A stretch of 64,000 nt of DNA from Streptomyces spectabilis (GTDB lineage Bacteria > Actinomycetota > Actinomycetes > Streptomycetales > Streptomycetaceae). This document shows positions 61,573 through 64,000 of this stretch, one piece after another (the stretch's first letter is position 1; each line of letters starts with the position of its first letter). The stretch covers positions 4,288,501 to 4,352,500 of the forward strand of contig NZ_CP023690.1 of NCBI RefSeq assembly GCF_008704795.1. Reading direction: 5' to 3'. The position numbers and the translations under genes are program-made. The notes under the pieces were generated by a model. It was not told where the DNA came from. It made no database searches and saw only the letters and a list, made by a program, of their open reading frames with translations.

Positions 61573-62070
61573 GTGAGCGAGAAGAAGGAACCGAGCGTCT
61601 GGCAGGGCTTCAAGGCCTTCCTGACCCGCGGCAACGTCGTCGACCTGGCGGTCGCGGTCGTCATCGGCGCCGCGTTCACGAACATCGTGAACTCCGTGGT
61701 GAAGGGCGTCATCAACCCCCTGGTGGGCGCCTTCGGGACGAAGGACCTCGATCACTACAGCTCGTGTCTCAAGGACCCGTGCGTGGTGAAGAACGGCGAG
61801 GCCGTGAGCGGCATCCCGATCATGTGGGGCTCGGTGCTCAGCGCCACCCTCAGCTTCGTGATCACCGCGGCCGTCGTCTACTTCCTCATGGTCCTGCCGA
61901 TGTCCAAGTACCTGGCCAAGCAGACCGCCCGCCAGGCGGCCAAGGAGGGCACGCAGGAGGTCCTCGAGGTGACGGAGCTGGAGGTGCTCAAGGAGATCCG
62001 CGACGCGCTGGTCGCGCAGCGCGGCACGAGCCCCGGCGAGACGGGACAGCCCGGGGGCGACGCCCGCTAG
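61573..62070 (+). CDS. mscL: Large-conductance mechanosensitive channel
   Basis: A 165-residue protein. TM1 around residues 18-40 with RGNVVDLAVAVVIGAAFTNIVNS, a periplasmic loop with a Cys pair (SSCLKDPC), TM2 around 80-105, and a C-terminal helical bundle. It opens under membrane tension to release solutes on hypo-osmotic shock. GTG 61573 chosen over 61570 for the typical MSEKKEPSV start; AAAGG 8 nt upstream. Confidence 0.94.
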   Translation: MSEKKEPSVWQGFKAFLTRGNVVDLAVAVVIGAAFTNIVNSVVKGVINPLVGAFGTKDLDHYSSCLKDPCVVKNGEAVSGIPIMWGSVLSATLSFVITAAVVYFLMVLPMSKYLAKQTARQAAKEGTQEVLEVTELEVLKEIRDALVAQRGTSPGETGQPGGDAR

Positions 62071-62110
62071 CGGGGACACGGGCCCTCGCCGCGCGGGCGG
62101 CGGCGCGGGC

Positions 62111-62323
62111 TCAGATGTGGTGGGGCGGCTTCTCGTCCAGGAAACGGGCGAGATCGGCGGCGCTGTCGCCGCCCGCCGACGGCCGCTCGCCCCACCCGCG
62201 ATCCGTGTCGTCCGAGGACTGCTGCGCCAGGGGGTCGTCGAAGATCAGCGCGCCGGCCGGCTTCTTCGGGGCCTGCCGGGGCTTCGCGTCCTTGGGGTCG
62301 CGCGGTGCGGGGGCGGTGCTCAT
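62111..62323 (-). CDS. Small conserved-type hypothetical protein
   Basis: A 70-residue protein, Pro/Lys/Asp-rich. Starts MSTAPAPRDPKDAKPRQAP, with LIFDDPLAQQSSDD in the middle and DLARFLDEKPPHH at the end. No TM. Leaderless start: TACGCT, 6 nt, then ATG 62323. Converges with mscL. Function unknown. Confidence 0.78.
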   Translation of the reverse strand: MSTAPAPRDPKDAKPRQAPKKPAGALIFDDPLAQQSSDDTDRGWGERPSAGGDSAADLARFLDEKPPHHI

Positions 62324-62329
62324 GCCTCC

Positions 62330-62335
62330 AGCGTA
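62330..62335 (-). promoter_or_regulatory. Leaderless -10 box for small protein
   Basis: TACGCT on the minus strand ends 6 nt before ATG 62323. The GGAGG-like sequence between box and start is too close to the ATG to act as ribosome site. Confidence 0.5.
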
Positions 62336-62481
62336 CGTCCGCCGGGGCCGGGGCGGCCCCGGCACCGCGGTGGCCGCGGCCCGGCCCCTGGCGGAGGGCC
62401 GCCGCCACCCACCCGGGTGCTCCCGCTCCGACACGGCCCGGCCCGGGCCGTCGCGCCGCCGGGCTCTGCTGTTCTTGCCCC

Positions 62482-63693
62482 ATGACGTCCAGTCCTCCCC
62501 CTGCGAGTCCGGCTCCCGTCTCCCCTCCCCCGCCGCTGCGCCCGATGGTCGCCCGCGGGCGGGAGGAGTCCCACCGCGCGGCGACGCCGCTGGAGCTCTT
62601 CTTCGACCTGTGTTTCGTGGTCGCGGTCGCCCAGGCCGGGGTGCAGCTGGTGCACGCCGTGGCCGAGGGGCACCCGGGCGACGGGGTCCTCAACTACGCG
62701 ATGGTGTTCTTCGCCGTGTGGTGGGCCTGGATGAACTTCACCTGGTTCGCCTCGGCGTACGACAACGACGACTCGCTCTACCGCGTCGTGACGCTCCTCC
62801 AGATCGCCGGCGTCCTGGTGCTCGCGGCGGGGGTCTCGAAGGCCTTCGAGGACCATCAGTTCCTGGCCCTCTGGCTCGGCTACCTGATCATGCGGCTCGC
62901 GCTGATCGCGCAGTGGCTGCGGGCGGCGGCCTCGACGACGGGCGCCGAGCGGCGCACGGCACTGCGCTATGCGGGCGGGGTCGCGCTGTGCCAGGTGGGC
63001 TGGCTGGGCCTCCTCGTCCTGCCGGAGGGGGCGCGGCCGTGGACGTTCCTGGTGATGGCGATCGCCGAGATGGCCGTGCCGACGATCGCGGAGAGGGCGC
63101 GGACGACCCCGTGGCACCCGCATCACATCGCCGAGCGGTACGGCCTGTTCACGATCATCATGCTCGGCGAGACGATCGCCGCGGCGACGATCGCGGTGAA
63201 GTCGGGCATCGACGAGAACGACGCGCTCGGCGAGTTGCTGCCCATCGCCGTCGGCGGACTCCTGTTGATCTTCGCCGCGTGGTGGATCTACTTCGTGGTG
63301 CCCATCCACGGCCATCTCCGCTCCAACCAGCAGGCGTTCCTGTGGGGTTACGGCCACTACGTGATCTTCGGTTCGGCGGCGGCGATCGGCGCGGGGATCG
63401 AGGTGGCGGTGGAGCAGGCGGTCGGCAAGGCGCACATCTCGGAGACGGCGGCGGCAGCCGCGGTGACGGTGCCGGCGGCGGTGTATCTGTTCACGGTGTG
63501 GCTGCTGCACTCGCGCCACTTCAAGGTGGGCCTCGCCCAGCAACTGGTGCTTCCGGTCACGGCGGTCGCGATCCTGGCCTGCACGTTCGCGGGCCGCTGG
63601 GGCGTCCTCGCGGCGGGTGTGGTGGCGGCGCTCGCGGTGGCGGTCGGGGTGACGCTGACGTCCCGGATGGTGCGGTCCGAGCGCGCCGTCTGA
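62482..63693 (+). CDS. Low temperature requirement protein A (LtrA)
   Basis: About 403 residues. A Pro/Ser-rich cytoplasmic N-terminus (about 22 residues), then TPLELFFDLCFVVAVAQ (family signature) and about 12 TM helices; also HHIAERYGLFTIIMLGE. Named for a Listeria cold-growth gene; molecular role unclear. ATG 62482 with no strong ribosome site. Confidence 0.88.
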   Translation: MTSSPPPASPAPVSPPPPLRPMVARGREESHRAATPLELFFDLCFVVAVAQAGVQLVHAVAEGHPGDGVLNYAMVFFAVWWAWMNFTWFASAYDNDDSLYRVVTLLQIAGVLVLAAGVSKAFEDHQFLALWLGYLIMRLALIAQWLRAAASTTGAERRTALRYAGGVALCQVGWLGLLVLPEGARPWTFLVMAIAEMAVPTIAERARTTPWHPHHIAERYGLFTIIMLGETIAAATIAVKSGIDENDALGELLPIAVGGLLLIFAAWWIYFVVPIHGHLRSNQQAFLWGYGHYVIFGSAAAIGAGIEVAVEQAVGKAHISETAAAAAVTVPAAVYLFTVWLLHSRHFKVGLAQQLVLPVTAVAILACTFAGRWGVLAAGVVAALAVAVGVTLTSRMVRSERAV

Positions 63694-63769
63694 CGGCCGC
63701 CGGGGCGGAGCGCGGGAGCGTGCCGAGTGCCCGTCCCCCTCCTGGCAAGGCCCGTGATACGCATGCCGC

Positions 63770-64000
63770 ATGACGAGATCTGACGCACCTGAGGCAGGGA
63801 CGCGGGACGAGTCGGCCGGGGCACTGACCGACGTCGCGGGGCTGCGGGTCGGGCACGCGGGCCGGGTGGGCGACGGCTGGCTCACCGGGACGACCGTCGT
63901 GCTCGCACCGGAGGGCGGGGCCGTGGCGGCCGTGGACGTGCGCGGCGGCGGCCCGGGCACCCGGGAGACGGACGCGCTCGACCCGCGGAACCTGGTGCAG
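63770..64000 (+). CDS. P1-family peptidase/L-aminopeptidase (DmpA-like), 5' part
   Basis: 77 residues visible before the right edge. LTDVAGLRVGHAGR, TGTTVVLAPEG and VDVRGGGPGTRETDALDP are the start of the P1 family, self-cleaving Ntn-type hydrolases. The catalytic cleavage site is outside the window. GATACG, 9 nt, then ATG 63770 suggests a leaderless or very short leader. Confidence 0.88.
   Translation, partial: MTRSDAPEAGTRDESAGALTDVAGLRVGHAGRVGDGWLTGTTVVLAPEGGAVAAVDVRGGGPGTRETDALDPRNLVQ

Overview
The window is a high-GC, gene-dense stretch that reads as Streptomyces chromosomal core DNA. Evidence for this is the strong third-position GC, the GTG/TTG/CTG starts, many leaderless TANNNT promoters, an SsgA-like sporulation protein, an Rpf resuscitation factor, a protein O-mannosyltransferase, a tricorn protease and a Glp/GlpR locus. 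I found no prophage, insertion sequence, CRISPR array or clear biosynthetic gene cluster. Gene order broadly matches what I remember of the S. coelicolor SCO31xx region; that is memory, not a search.

Left part (1-16.2 kb): the 5' end of galT runs off the left edge and diverges from a sodium:solute symporter with a small membrane partner. A minus-strand series follows: a LuxR-type regulator with a degenerate receiver domain, two paralogous membrane-anchored PQQ beta-propeller proteins, an ABC-F ATPase, ispE and ksgA (overlapping by 4 nt), an RpfB-like factor, tatD, a zinc-ribbon protein and rsmI.

Middle (16.2-46.5 kb): protein mannosyltransferase, a polysaccharide deacetylase, two tandem NTF2-type class B penicillin-binding proteins, a YbaK/DMT-transporter pair, a serine hydrolase, and a CbiMN-Q-O metal transporter preceded by a Nur-like box, which suggests nickel. 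Next come an SsgA-like protein, a TetR/MMPL pair divergent from tricorn protease across two TetR-type palindromes, a coupled Baeyer-Villiger monooxygenase / hydrolase / SDR operon divergent from a MerR regulator, and a Tat-exported DUF6528-type protein. Then exonuclease III, a GNAT, an orphan lipoprotein/histidine-kinase pair, an azoreductase-like flavoprotein, an ECF41-type sigma factor with a matching promoter, and tRNA-Ala(CGC).

Right part (46.6-64 kb): an actinobacterial housekeeping locus. On the minus strand galU, glp(moeA), moaC, moaB, rimJ and glpR lie in order, linking UDP-glucose, molybdopterin and the divisome-associated Glp/GlpR pair. Diverging from it are 5-formyl-THF cyclo-ligase, a convergent penicillin acylase, a cation/proton antiporter, an MFS transporter with a long structured leader, a Ruc-like FmdB zinc-ribbon protein behind a CIRCE element, MTA phosphorylase, a SAF-domain protein, mscL, a small hypothetical, LtrA and the start of a P1-family peptidase.

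Two families of dispersed intergenic repeats stand out. One is a long multi-block GC-rich element present in inverted copies at 11.5-11.8 kb and 35.8-36.1 kb. The other is a short hairpin element lying at gene 3' ends at 21.3 and 42.9 kb.
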